37,373 bases of DNA. It comes from an uncultured Actinomycetes bacterium. Lineage in GTDB: Bacteria; Actinomycetota; Thermoleophilia; Miltoncostaeales; Miltoncostaeaceae. The stretch is from positions 1 through 37,373 of the forward strand of contig CAJAPZ010000058.1 of assembly GCA_903943955.1 (NCBI GenBank). The letters run 5' to 3'. The notes under the pieces are model-generated. The model worked only from the letters and a program-made list of their open reading frames with translations, had not been told where the DNA came from and did no database searches. This document shows, in pieces, positions 17,212 through 25,568 of this stretch (positions within the stretch are counted from its first letter, which is position 1; every line of letters begins with the position of its first letter). Made by a program: the position numbers and the translations under genes.

Positions 17212-19065
17212 GTGATCCATCCGCGCATCCCAAAGGTCGCCTTGGGCGCATCTGTCGCTCTTCTGGCGACGCTGTGCCTGGCAGCAACTGCATCTGCACA
17301 GTCTGTGCGTTTCGCCAACTGCACCGGTACCACCCGGGTGGGCTGCGCCACGCTGTCGGTACCGCTGGACCACGCCGACCCGTCAAAGGGTGCAATCCCT
17401 CTGCACATCGAACGCCGGCGCGCGAAGGGCACCCCCAAGGGTGTGTTGGTAATGCTCGCCGGAGGCCCGGGGCAGGCCGGAACGCCGCTCGATCCCGATG
17501 GCATCGTCCCGGCCGCGATCCCCGGTTGGGACTACGTGGTGCTCGACCAGCGCGGCACGGGCGACTCCGCACTGCGGTGCGCAGCCCTTGATGCCCCGCA
17601 CGCCACCTTCTCGAATACCGAGATCGCCACGTGTGCCGCCCAGGTTGGCTCCAATCGCGCCTTCTACACCAGCCGGGACTCCGTGCTCGACATCGAGAAC
17701 CTGCGAGTGGCACTCGGCGTTCCGCGTATCGCGCTCGGCGGTGTGTCGTATGGCACCTACGTCGCGCAGTACTACGCCCAGGCCTTCCCCGATTCCGTGA
17801 GCCACCTCGTGCTCGACTCCGTGGTGGATCCGGCCACGATGAGTGGGCTTGCCCCGCAAACGTGGGCAGCCGTCCCTGGCATGCTCACCGCGCTGTGTGC
17901 GAAGAAGGCGTGCTCGGGTATCACCACCAACCCGGTTGGCGACGTGGCGCGAGTTGTTGCCGCCACAGCGGATGCCCCTCTGCGCGGGATGGGAACCACC
18001 ACCGGGGGCCGCATGGTGCGCGCGGAGATCGGCGGGCCGGGGGCACAGGGTGACCTGCCGGGCCTGTTGATGGTCGGTGATCTCAGCCCTGGGATGCGCG
18101 CCCTGTATCCCGGTGCAATCAACGCGGCTGCCAGAGGCGATGCCGCCCCGCTCTTCCGCCTCGCCGCTCTCGCAAATTCGGGCGGATCTCCCCCCGTCAC
18201 CGAAATCTCGAGTGCCCTGTTCTTCGCCACCGAGTGTGCCGATTCAACGCCCCCCTGGACCACGGCAGATCCGACCGGGGTGCGCACGGCGTCGCTCGGC
18301 CAGGCGTTTGCGGATATGGGCGATGCAGCGGTGGCTCCGTTCTCCATCGCCAATGCCAGCAGCGCCTCACCCGCTGAGGCCTGCATTGCATGGCCCGACG
18401 CGGCCACCGATCCCCTCACGCCTGCGCCGCTCCCTGCCGTTCCCACGCTCCTCTTCGCCGGCGGCCAGGATCTGCGCACCCCCACCGCCAGCGCACGTGC
18501 CGTTGCCGCCAGATCGCCGTCGGCAGCCGTGGTGGTGGCACCGGGCTGGGGCCATGACCTCACCGACAACCTTGGGTGCGCCGCCACCCAGGTGGCACGC
18601 CTGCTCTCCGGAAGGACCGTCCAGACGGGTGCCTGCTCGCGCGTGACGGTCGCCATCACGATGGCTCCCTTCCCCGCCCCCGCTGCGACAGTCGGTGCGC
18701 TGTCACCGATGGGTGCCAAGGGAAACGCCGGCAGGGTGGCCCACGCCGCGCGCTTCTCAATTCAAGATGGACTGCACTCACTGAGCGCCGGCACCGACGC
18801 CGGACTGGGAGGCATCCCGGGGGTGCGGGGGGGATTCATGCGTGTGTCGGGAATGCTCGGTCAGACCGTCCGGTTTCGGAACTTCAGCGATACGGCGGGT
18901 GTGCGGATCTCAGGCGCCCTCAATGCCGTGGAGTCGCACTTCGAGGGTCGCCTGACAGTCGATGGTCCGGGCTCGCTTGACGGCTACCTTGACCTCGCCA
19001 AGGACGGCGCGCGCAGGTACACCGGCGTGATCGGTGGCGTCGCGATCAACATCCCCCTGGGGTAG
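17212..19065 (+). CDS. Secreted TAP-like alpha/beta hydrolase (tripeptidyl aminopeptidase family)
   Basis: This is a 617-residue exported serine hydrolase. A signal peptide ends near ASAQS at about residue 30. The hydrolase part has the oxyanion region MLAGGPGQAG, DQRGTGDS and the nucleophile elbow GGVSYGTY (Ser179); Asp420 in GGQDLRTP and His448 in GWGHD complete the triad. The C-terminal part of the fold resembles the TAP-like domain of Streptomyces tripeptidyl aminopeptidase, which removes N-terminal peptides outside the cell; the exact substrate is unknown. Beyond residue 470 lie about 145 extra residues, Gly-rich and probably beta, that I cannot assign. GTG 17212 is chosen because the signal peptide starts there; no ribosome site is visible. 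Confidence 0.85.
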   Translation: MIHPRIPKVALGASVALLATLCLAATASAQSVRFANCTGTTRVGCATLSVPLDHADPSKGAIPLHIERRRAKGTPKGVLVMLAGGPGQAGTPLDPDGIVPAAIPGWDYVVLDQRGTGDSALRCAALDAPHATFSNTEIATCAAQVGSNRAFYTSRDSVLDIENLRVALGVPRIALGGVSYGTYVAQYYAQAFPDSVSHLVLDSVVDPATMSGLAPQTWAAVPGMLTALCAKKACSGITTNPVGDVARVVAATADAPLRGMGTTTGGRMVRAEIGGPGAQGDLPGLLMVGDLSPGMRALYPGAINAAARGDAAPLFRLAALANSGGSPPVTEISSALFFATECADSTPPWTTADPTGVRTASLGQAFADMGDAAVAPFSIANASSASPAEACIAWPDAATDPLTPAPLPAVPTLLFAGGQDLRTPTASARAVAARSPSAAVVVAPGWGHDLTDNLGCAATQVARLLSGRTVQTGACSRVTVAITMAPFPAPAATVGALSPMGAKGNAGRVAHAARFSIQDGLHSLSAGTDAGLGGIPGVRGGFMRVSGMLGQTVRFRNFSDTAGVRISGALNAVESHFEGRLTVDGPGSLDGYLDLAKDGARRYTGVIGGVAINIPLG

Positions 19066-19071
19066 TCACCA

Positions 19072-19105
19072 GCAGGCGCCGCCTGCCGGGCGACAACGTC
19101 GCCCG
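19072..19105 (+). terminator. Two back-to-back hairpins after the TAP-like hydrolase gene
   Basis: GCAGGC (19072-19077) pairs with GCCTGC (19081-19086), and CGGGCGAC (19087-19094) pairs with GTCGCCCG (19098-19105). Both have three-base loops and lie 6 bp after the stop. There is no U-tract. The gap separates converging genes, so the structure could act on either strand. Confidence 0.55.
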
Positions 19106-19267
19106 AGTCGAGATGCGGAGCCAGCCCAGGCCGCGGATGCCCTGGTGGCGACGCCACTCACCCGGTGCTCGGAGAGACGGCATGCAGCAGCATCCCTCGT
19201 GAGCAGCCCCAGGGGGCACCAGCGCGTCATTCCCCCACGACCGGGATACGCGCTCCCCGGCGTGCGC

Positions 19268-19291
19268 CCGCGCCACTCGACTACGGCGCGG
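19268..19291 (-). terminator. Hairpin across the end of the DctP-type gene
   Basis: CCGCGCC (19268-19274) pairs with GGCGCGG (19285-19291) around a ten-base loop that contains the stop codon. It may contribute to ending the three-gene minus-strand operon, but the overlap with the coding end and the short stem make this weak. Confidence 0.3.
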
Positions 19292-20390
19292 TGCAACCCG
19301 CGGGGAATGGCTTGGGTGCGGGGGGCGAGATGGATGCCTTTAGGGCCTCGATCTGCTTGATGATGCTGCCGGTTGGCTGCTTGCGTGAGTACTTGTCATA
19401 CACGGGCTGAACGGCTGCGCGAAGCGCCGCGATCTGCGCAGGTGAGGCGTTACCGAACTTGAGACCCGCGGTGCACAGGTCCCCAACCAGAGTGCTCGTG
19501 GGGTCGGTCAAGATGGCGAGGGAGTCCGATGAAAGATCCTTCGCGGCCGCACGGATCCACTTCTCCTGGTCATCGGTCAACCGGTTCCACGCTCGCGTGT
19601 TCATTGCCAGCACGGTGGGAAAGGGCCACAGATTGACATTGCCCGACATGCAGGTGAGCACCTCGTACAGTTTCTGCGTGTACACCAGCCCTAGGTTGGC
19701 CTCGATCGCGTGTACCACCTTCTGCTTAAGCCCCAGATAGACGTCGCTCAAGGGAAGAAGCACCGGCTTGGCACCCAGCGCAAACAGGCTGGTGGTGAGG
19801 AGGGGCGATTCCACCGAGCGCACCTTCACTCCCTCGAAGTCGGACGGTGAGAGCAGGCACGATGAGGCAGAGGCCGGCTTGCGGATGCCCCCTTCGTGAA
19901 TAGCAATCCCGGTGAGCTCGATTGCCTTCGTCCCCTTCAGCATCTGCGTGGCGATGGGGCTCGCGAGCACCGCACTCTCCAGGGCGTAGCTGTTCACGAG
20001 GAACGGCATTTGCAGGGCCTCGAACGAATCCACGCCCTCGAGCTCCCACACCGCTGCTGACACCGACCCGGCCATGATGGTGCCATCGCGCATGTCGTTT
20101 AGAAGCTGGATGTCATCGCCACCGGCATACGTGGGAACCAGCTCAATACCGAGTCGGCCCGAAGAGACTTTGCCGACCCGATCGGCGAACATTTGCAGCG
20201 CCTTGCCATACGGGTGCGTGGGTGAGGTGACATAGCCCACCTTGATGGTTTTTTCGGCGCGGTTGGCATCGGTGCCCGAGATGGCCGCGGGTGCAGGGAC
20301 GGCGCCAACGGCGGAACCCCACATCGCAACTCCGACGAGGAGGAGGGCGACGAAGCCCGCGATAACCGCCCGCTGGATGGCCGGGGTCAT
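19281..20390 (-). CDS. DctP-type TRAP solute-binding protein, orphan
   Basis: The 369-residue product is an exported DctP/TRAP substrate-binding protein. A long hydrophobic N-terminus (AVIAGFVALLLVGVAMWG) is a signal peptide or anchor. Then come IKVGYVTSPTHPYGKALQMFADRV, FEALQMPFLV and VKVRSVESPLLTTSLFALGAKPV with Arg191 at the usual carboxylate-binding position, and DVYLGLKQKVVHAIEAN, where most relatives read VDGxEN. Such proteins bring organic acids to DctQ/DctM permeases, but no permease is nearby. It lies 22 bp after the DUF4239 gene and is the last of three linked genes. ATG 20390 is preferred to an upstream ATG at 20474 because the signal peptide begins there; no ribosome site is seen. 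Confidence 0.85.
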   Translation of the reverse strand: MTPAIQRAVIAGFVALLLVGVAMWGSAVGAVPAPAAISGTDANRAEKTIKVGYVTSPTHPYGKALQMFADRVGKVSSGRLGIELVPTYAGGDDIQLLNDMRDGTIMAGSVSAAVWELEGVDSFEALQMPFLVNSYALESAVLASPIATQMLKGTKAIELTGIAIHEGGIRKPASASSCLLSPSDFEGVKVRSVESPLLTTSLFALGAKPVLLPLSDVYLGLKQKVVHAIEANLGLVYTQKLYEVLTCMSGNVNLWPFPTVLAMNTRAWNRLTDDQEKWIRAAAKDLSSDSLAILTDPTSTLVGDLCTAGLKFGNASPAQIAALRAAVQPVYDKYSRKQPTGSIIKQIEALKASISPPAPKPFPAGCTAP

Positions 20391-20412
20391 GAGGGGAGCC
20401 CCGCGAACGGGA

Positions 20413-21231
20413 TCACGGGCACGATCCATCCACCCGTGGATCGAGGGCGAACTGGGAAATCGATGCCACGGCACGGGTCATCGCAGTTGGCTCTACCACG
20501 GGGAGAGGCCACTCTCCGGAATAGGGACGGTCGAGCGATCCGATGAGGATGACGGTGAAGGCAATAATGATGGCGGAGCCACAGACGACGAACGTTTGCA
20601 GCCATGCGAATTCCTTGGCCATCAGCACGGCACTCAGCGCGATGACGAGCATGGCGCCCACGACGACCATTACCCAGAACAGAACTGGCAGATGGGTGCC
20701 CATATCCAACCTCTGGGCGCGTGCCTCACGAAGGGCTGTCTCCCCTTCGATGAGCGACCCCATCACGGCATCCTTGACGCCATCTGTGGTGGAGATGCGC
20801 GCAAGCGTCTGCGAGATGCGGTCGCCGGATGCATCAGCGAACGGGCTTCCGCCTGCAGTCAGCCCCCCGGATCCGCTGTCGTTATTCGCCCAGTCGTACT
20901 CGATGACGTCACGCCCATAACAGACCAACTGGTGCGAGAGGTCATCGCGCAGCTGGGCGGGGATACCCAAGGCTGACCGCGACATGGTGGTGAGAGCCCG
21001 CCCTTCCGTCACCGCCGCCTGCTGCGCTCCTTGGAAGTTCTGAAGCGCGGCCACCAGAACGAAACCGAGGATGATGGCGAAGCCGAAGTTCAGGTCGTTG
21101 GGCCGCTCGGCAGCAAGTTCAGGAAACCGTACGAAGTCACCTCGGCTCCCGCGCCACCGTGTGTAGACGACCGCCGCCACACCAAAACCCACAATGGCGA
21201 GAAGCACGAGGACCGCGTAAAGGATCGTCAC
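20413..21231 (-). CDS. DUF4239 (bestrophin-like) integral membrane protein
   Basis: The 272-residue product has four predicted membrane segments: two near the N-terminus (TILYAVLVLLAIVGFGVAAV and FAIILGFVLVAALQ) and two near the C-terminus (VLFWVMVVVGAMLVIALSAV and FVVCGSAIIIAFTVILIG), flanking a soluble loop of about 110 residues. This plan, with AAVTEGRALTTMSR after the second helix, fits DUF4239, a family of unknown function that has been called bestrophin-like. GTG 21231 overlaps the stop of the upstream lipoprotein gene as GTGA, a sign of coupled translation. It sits between two binding-protein genes of unrelated types, so a role with an exported ligand is possible but unproven. Confidence 0.7.
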   Translation of the reverse strand: MTILYAVLVLLAIVGFGVAAVVYTRWRGSRGDFVRFPELAAERPNDLNFGFAIILGFVLVAALQNFQGAQQAAVTEGRALTTMSRSALGIPAQLRDDLSHQLVCYGRDVIEYDWANNDSGSGGLTAGGSPFADASGDRISQTLARISTTDGVKDAVMGSLIEGETALREARAQRLDMGTHLPVLFWVMVVVGAMLVIALSAVLMAKEFAWLQTFVVCGSAIIIAFTVILIGSLDRPYSGEWPLPVVEPTAMTRAVASISQFALDPRVDGSCP

Positions 21232-22577
21232 GAAACAGATCCGGTTGCAAATGACCGCCCACGCACGAGCTTGCCATCTTCCACCCGATATCCACCAAAC
21301 AGGGTGGTGGTGGTGTCTCCGAAGATATCGATGGAGTAGGTGCCGATGACCGAGTCGCGCGTATCTGTGGACAGAGCCGCCTCGCGTACAAGATCGCGTT
21401 CGCGGTCGATCGGCATATCAACAAACCCGGGGGTCTCATTGGCCGTGCGGATTGCGTCGAGCGTGAGCGCCATTCCCTCGTAGGCGAAGAGCACAAGGCT
21501 GCTGGGACTATGCCCGAGCCGCTTCGCCAGTCGATCGTGTGCCTGCTTTCCCCGGGGTCCATACGCGGCGAGCGGCAGCAGGTAGCTGGTGAGATAGGTA
21601 CGGGACTCCAGGCGCCCGAGGCGACCATGAAACCCCCGAAGCGCAAGCCCATCGGGCGCAAAGATCACCATCTGTTCATCAGACGCACCCGCGGCCCGGG
21701 CGACACGGAGCGCCGTGATTGGATCGTTTGTGGCGATCATGAGCGCCCACCGGGCGTTGTCATCTTTGTGGCGAACCCCGATGGCGCGTCCCACCTCAGC
21801 GGCGTTCTCGGGTGTGATCGTGATGGGAGGGCCGTCAATTTTCAGACCGGCTTCCCGGGAGGCGGTTACAACATCGCGGCCGAGCCCCTGCCCGTAAATG
21901 GTGCCATCCCGCACCACGGAGACGCTGCTCACGCCTTCGTCGCGCATGTAGGTGGCGAGCGCCTTCGACTGCACCAAGTCGTTGGGCACGACGCGGACGA
22001 TGGTGCGGACTCCCGTGGGTGCGACTGCCGTTGGCGGTGCCGGCAGGCCGTCGTCGCGACGGGTCAGGTCCACTGCTGTTGCTGTCACGCTCACATGAAG
22101 CAAGCCGGCGCGGTTGAGAATAGGAGCCATTTGCCGCATGCCATTTGATGTGATCGAACCGATGACCGCGAGCGAGTACGGGTCAATGGCTGCCGTCTCG
22201 GCAGCATCGACAGCGCGCGCAGCCGACTCGGCGCCCGTGGGCCCAGAGGTGTTATTTGTGCGAAGGCGAATCCGCACCCCCGATATCGCGTCTCCACCAT
22301 CAGCGAGGGCCATTTCCACAGCGGCCCGCATGTCTTTGGCATCCCCGCCCGCAAGACCGAGTGGCACCACCAAGTGCACCGTACGAACGGGTCGCACCCG
22401 ATACTCGGCCACCGGGGCGTCACTTCCGCCACCGCACCCCGCGGTGCCCAGGCCCACAAGCGCCGCGGCAACCACGCCAACGACGAAGAGACCCAGCCGT
22501 CGTCGGCCTCGTTGCTGCCGGGAATGGGCATGCTTTCCCGGAAGTTGGTCAGGTGAGGAGGCGATAGTGGGAAACAT
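21228..22577 (-). CDS. LivJ-type ligand-binding lipoprotein (Peripla_BP_6)
   Basis: This 449-residue protein has a basic N-terminus, a hydrophobic stretch (LGLFVVGVVAAALVGLG) and a lipobox GTAGC, so it should be anchored on the outer face of the membrane. The mature part is a type I periplasmic fold like branched-chain amino-acid binding proteins: VHLVVPLGLAGGDAKDMRAAVEMALAD, IGSITSNGMRQMAPILNRAG, VVPNDLVQSKALATYM and LVLFAYEGMALTLDAI. Such proteins feed ABC importers or act as sensors, but no ABC permease or ATPase is near. It is the first gene of a three-gene operon and couples to the DUF4239 gene. ATG 22577 is preferred over an ATG at 22646; the upstream sequence has only a weak GGGG. Confidence 0.85.
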   Translation of the reverse strand: MFPTIASSPDQLPGKHAHSRQQRGRRRLGLFVVGVVAAALVGLGTAGCGGGSDAPVAEYRVRPVRTVHLVVPLGLAGGDAKDMRAAVEMALADGGDAISGVRIRLRTNNTSGPTGAESAARAVDAAETAAIDPYSLAVIGSITSNGMRQMAPILNRAGLLHVSVTATAVDLTRRDDGLPAPPTAVAPTGVRTIVRVVPNDLVQSKALATYMRDEGVSSVSVVRDGTIYGQGLGRDVVTASREAGLKIDGPPITITPENAAEVGRAIGVRHKDDNARWALMIATNDPITALRVARAAGASDEQMVIFAPDGLALRGFHGRLGRLESRTYLTSYLLPLAAYGPRGKQAHDRLAKRLGHSPSSLVLFAYEGMALTLDAIRTANETPGFVDMPIDRERDLVREAALSTDTRDSVIGTYSIDIFGDTTTTLFGGYRVEDGKLVRGRSFATGSVS

Positions 22578-22766
22578 TACCCCGTCATTGCATGGCCACC
22601 CGGGCTTCCCTGATACGAGTCCCCGTTGATCGACCACGCGACTCATGTCACCGGCACTTGGGCACCCGCAACGCGTTTCGACCCCCAGCGCATCTGGTGG
22701 TCCTCCCCCCTACCGCGTGTCCCAAACGGACACCCCGCACCTTGGTGGCGTGCCATTCCTGACACC

Positions 22767-22803
22767 ACCGCTGCCCCGGCGCATCACGGGCCGGGGCAGC
22801 GGT
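22767..22803 (-). terminator. Strong 14-bp hairpin after the TolB-like gene
   Basis: ACCGCTGCCCCGGC (22767-22780) and GCCGGGGCAGCGGT (22790-22803) are perfect complements around a nine-base loop, 16 bp past the stop at 22820. No U-tract follows. It also lies upstream of the lipoprotein operon and so insulates it. The rest of the 242-bp gap holds a small GTGTCC/GGACAC repeat at 22717-22733 and nothing else that I recognise. Confidence 0.65.
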
Positions 22804-22819
22804 TGAAGTCATCTCCGGG

Positions 22820-23917
22820 TCAACCGTTCCAGCTCGGTGTGACCGACACGGTGAGCGCCCGTGGAACGAGCGTGCGTGTGCCGCGTCCAGTCAGACTCGT
22901 CGTCTTGATGGCAGCCGGGGTGTCCTCGGAGCCAGCGGTGTAGAGCAGTCGCTTGCCGTCGGCCGACACGGCCACCGCGGTCTGAAGGCTGCCGCTGCCG
23001 CTGCTCAACAAGGTCGTCATGGCCCCGCCGGGGACACGGAATGTTGCCATGCCCATGTGGTCCTCACCGCCGATGAACCCGAACACCATGTTGCCGCTCG
23101 GCGACCATGCCACTGGCCCGGGGCCGGCCATGAGACCGGATGCCTTGTAGTGCGTCAGCTGCTTCTTTGAGGAGAGGTCGGGGCTGATGGTCCAGATCTG
23201 GGTGTGCACCATGGGGGTACGCGCCCCGTTGAAGGTCACCGTGACATTGGTGCTCTGCATCGCCGCGATGCCCGATGTGCTCCACACCGGCGCCGCTGCC
23301 CGGGCCAGCACCGCGGTGCGGGCTGTGGCGTTGGCGACCGGCGCCACGTACAGGGTGCCCGCAGCCGCGCGACTCCCGAACTTCATGAGACTGAAGGCAA
23401 TCTGCGTGGAGTCGGGCGAGAAGGCGACGCCATATGCCACCGCGTTGCCCGGGGCCGGGATGTAGTTGCCGACAGGAATGGACGACACGCCCTCGAGCGA
23501 CGCCGGGATCTGCGCCAGCCCGAGGCCGTTTCCGGTGACGAAGCCCTTCGCGTTCGCCGTTTCTGTAGCGCAGGCGAGCAATGTCGAGTCGGGCGACCAC
23601 GGGAGCACACCGGGCTGGCAGGTGCCGGTAAGGACAGCCGTGGACCCAGAGGCGAGGTCGCGCACGTTGCTTGTCGGATTGTCCTGCTTCGGGTTCCACA
23701 CCTGATATGCCACGCGAGACCCATCGGGAGAGATGCTGGCCGCGGTGCCGGCGACAACCTTCACGGCATTGGAGCCGTCGTCGTTGGCCAGCATCACCCA
23801 CGAGGTGGAGGAGCCCTTCGCGGGAGGTGCGACGTAGACCATGGTGGCGGTCGCGATCGTGGGGGCTGAGACGGCAGCGATACCGGCAGCGAGTACCAGC
23901 ATGGTTCGGGCAGTCAT
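22820..23917 (-). CDS. Secreted TolB/WD40-like beta-propeller protein
   Basis: The 365-residue product starts with a signal peptide (TARTMLVLAAGIAAVSAPTIATA) and is built of TolB-like blades that recur as SISPDGSRVAYQVW, LPWSPDSTLLACATE, VAFSPDSTQIAFSLM, VAWSPSGNMVFGFIG and AVSADGKRLLYTAG. Propellers of this kind bind proteins or ligands outside the membrane; no catalytic residues are apparent and no partner gene is obvious. The ATG at 23917 has AGAGG at a good distance. A hairpin at each end isolates it as a single-gene unit. Confidence 0.8.
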   Translation of the reverse strand: MTARTMLVLAAGIAAVSAPTIATATMVYVAPPAKGSSTSWVMLANDDGSNAVKVVAGTAASISPDGSRVAYQVWNPKQDNPTSNVRDLASGSTAVLTGTCQPGVLPWSPDSTLLACATETANAKGFVTGNGLGLAQIPASLEGVSSIPVGNYIPAPGNAVAYGVAFSPDSTQIAFSLMKFGSRAAAGTLYVAPVANATARTAVLARAAAPVWSTSGIAAMQSTNVTVTFNGARTPMVHTQIWTISPDLSSKKQLTHYKASGLMAGPGPVAWSPSGNMVFGFIGGEDHMGMATFRVPGGAMTTLLSSGSGSLQTAVAVSADGKRLLYTAGSEDTPAAIKTTSLTGRGTRTLVPRALTVSVTPSWNG

Positions 23918-23951
23918 ATGGCGCCTCTTTCAAGGGGAGGGACTTTCGGCG

Positions 23952-23957
23952 ATTCTA
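23952..23957 (-). promoter_or_regulatory. Possible -10 element of the TolB-like gene
   Basis: TAGAAT on the minus strand lies 34 bp upstream of the ATG in the 118-bp gap. The sequence 17 bp further upstream is a poor -35 and falls in a hairpin, so this is a weak call. Confidence 0.3.
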
Positions 23958-23964
23958 CGCCGCC

Positions 23965-23992
23965 GACCCCGCAAAACGATCCGGGCGGGGTC
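23965..23992 (-). terminator. Hairpin after the COG2345-type regulator gene
   Basis: GACCCCGC (23965-23972) pairs perfectly with GCGGGGTC (23985-23992) around a 12-base loop that contains TTTT on the minus strand. It lies 43 bp past the regulator stop and just upstream of the TolB-like gene. Confidence 0.5.
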
Positions 23993-24035
23993 AGTCCCTG
24001 GCCTTCGCGCCTCGCGATGCCGGCAGCCCCCGCAG

Positions 24036-24710
24036 TCACTCCCCATCGGCGCGAGGCGCCCCGCGCGTGACCACACGGCATGGGCCTGTGCGTGGATCAA
24101 CCGCGTCGAATGCCACGAGTTCGCCGTGTTCGTCCGCGAGAATTCCGCGCACGACCCCACGATGCAGCGCGCAGATGGTCGGCGCGGTCTCAGGGGTAAT
24201 GGAGTCGGCGTACGGGCAGTGGCGGAGCAGCACTTCAGTCTCACCCCGGCGTGCCGCAGCTGCATCGGTGATGTCGTCGGGGGCGAATCCCATGCGCCGG
24301 AAGCCCGACACCAGCCCCATGCCCTGCCCCGCAAGCGCGCGGCCATCCTCAACGCCGGCCGCCTCGATCTCGGGCTCCGTGAGACCGGCGCTCTGCACCA
24401 GCTTCAGCAGCATCCCCACAAGCGCCTGTCCGGACTCAACCTCAGCCATCGCGGCGGGATCGGCAAGGCGATAGATGATGCGCGGTCGCCCAGAGCGCCC
24501 GGTCAACCGCTCGCGGGCAGACGAGACGAGCCCGGCGCGGGACAGAATGCTGAGATGGGTGCGCACGGCGTTGTGATGCAGATCAACGCGGTCGGCCAGA
24601 TCGAATGCGGTCACCCCATCCGACATGGCGGTGAGCACCTCAACGATTCGACGCCGTGATGGATGCGCCATCGCCGTGATCGCCTCGTCGCTCAGCCGGC
24701 TCTCGCTCAT
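24036..24710 (-). CDS. COG2345-type winged-helix regulator with Cys-rich C-terminus
   Basis: The 224-residue protein has an N-terminal ArsR/MarR-like winged helix: SDEAITAMAHPSRRRIVEVL, a recognition helix region LADRVDLHHNAVRTHLSILSRAG and a wing with GRSGRPRIIYRL. The C-terminal domain carries HCPYAD (Cys165), ICALHRG (Cys180, His183) and a late Cys211, the pattern of COG2345/SufR-like regulators that can bind metal or an Fe-S cluster. The true ligand is unknown. ATG 24710 has AAGGAG eight bases upstream and settles the start. Its neighbours, a DUF2249 protein and a radical SAM enzyme, suggest control of redox or heme-related genes, perhaps through the palindrome at 25569-25596. Confidence 0.82.
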   Translation of the reverse strand: MSESRLSDEAITAMAHPSRRRIVEVLTAMSDGVTAFDLADRVDLHHNAVRTHLSILSRAGLVSSARERLTGRSGRPRIIYRLADPAAMAEVESGQALVGMLLKLVQSAGLTEPEIEAAGVEDGRALAGQGMGLVSGFRRMGFAPDDITDAAAARRGETEVLLRHCPYADSITPETAPTICALHRGVVRGILADEHGELVAFDAVDPRTGPCRVVTRGAPRADGE

Positions 24711-24876
24711 GACGTGTACTCCTTGCATCGGATCGGGGGACGAGCGGGACTCTGGGGCGATTGATTGGCGATGCGCCGGAGTATCGTAACCGGCTGTCCG
24801 GGTACCGGGAGCACCAACGCACACCGGTATGCAGGGCCGTCTCTCCCGGTGGCCCTCACGGGGCACCGAGACGATT

Positions 24877-24912
24877 GCGTCGGAGCGGGGCGTACGTCCC
24901 CCGCCCCGACGC
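24877..24912 (-). terminator. Long hairpin after the DUF2249 gene
   Basis: GCGTCGG then GCGGGG (24877-24883, 24885-24890) pair with CCCCGC then CCGACGC (24899-24904, 24906-24912), with one A/C mismatch and an eight-base loop. It lies 43 bp past the stop at 24956 and before the regulator gene, in a 245-bp gap that otherwise shows nothing clear. Confidence 0.55.
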
Positions 24913-24955
24913 CCCAGTACCGACTACTCCGCTGGCACCGACGTGCATCCACCGC

Positions 24956-25552
24956 TCACCTGCAGCCAATCCTGACGCGCCACTCCTCCGGCCCGGCCTC
25001 CAGATAGTCCCATGTAAACCCAGTGGGCCGCTGGGCATCGAACTGGAACCGAAGCGGCTTGGGGTCATGGTCGTTCAGAAGCACGAACGCCTCGCCGGGG
25101 CGCAGGGTGTCAAACAGACCGAAGATGGCCGGGTGCTTCGCACGGGGCGGCAATACCCGGGCGTCAAGCACCGTGCTGCCATCTGGTGACTCGCGCAGCC
25201 CATCGTCCGGTATGACCTCAGCCGGTCCCGACGGAAGCCGGGGGCCGGTCTCCCCTGATGCAAGCCGCCAGATAGTGACGCACACTCCCGAGCCATCGCA
25301 CGGCCTCAGCGAATAGCCGAACCCGTTCTCGGACAGATACGGGAGCAGAAATACCGGCACCCGATCGACCATCTGCTCCAGGGCCACGCCGTCGCCGAGA
25401 TGGTCGAGGGCCATGATCGTTCGGTCAAATGGCTCAGGCGGATCGAGGCCGCGGACATCGAGGGTGACGCGATCGTCGGGCGGTGACGACACGACCATCG
25501 TCGGTGGCCGGCATCCGCATTCCGGCCCATGTGCATTCGTCTCAACGGCCAT
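24956..25552 (-). CDS. Tandem DUF2249 domain protein
   Basis: The 198-residue cytoplasmic protein holds two DUF2249 copies. The first (about 29-95) reads TLDVRGLDPPEPFDRTI, LPYLSENGFGYSLRP. The second (about 128-197) is closer to the family: LDARVLPPRAKHPAIFGLFDTLRPGEAFVLLNDHDPKPL and a terminal GPEEWRVRIG. DUF2249 proteins occur with hemerythrin-like, nitrite- and nitric-oxide-related genes, but no reaction is known. The N-terminus has a Cys pair (ECGC). The ATG at 25552 has GAGGGG six bases upstream. It diverges from the radical SAM gene with a palindrome between them. Confidence 0.83.
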   Translation of the reverse strand: MAVETNAHGPECGCRPPTMVVSSPPDDRVTLDVRGLDPPEPFDRTIMALDHLGDGVALEQMVDRVPVFLLPYLSENGFGYSLRPCDGSGVCVTIWRLASGETGPRLPSGPAEVIPDDGLRESPDGSTVLDARVLPPRAKHPAIFGLFDTLRPGEAFVLLNDHDPKPLRFQFDAQRPTGFTWDYLEAGPEEWRVRIGCR

Positions 25553-25568
25553 CTGCGTCCCCTCGTCT

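Noticed and set aside
22578-22819. tRNA or small RNA in the 242-bp gap before the lipoprotein gene
   Set aside because: No cloverleaf or T-loop sequence is present; the gap is explained by a terminator hairpin and a promoter region.
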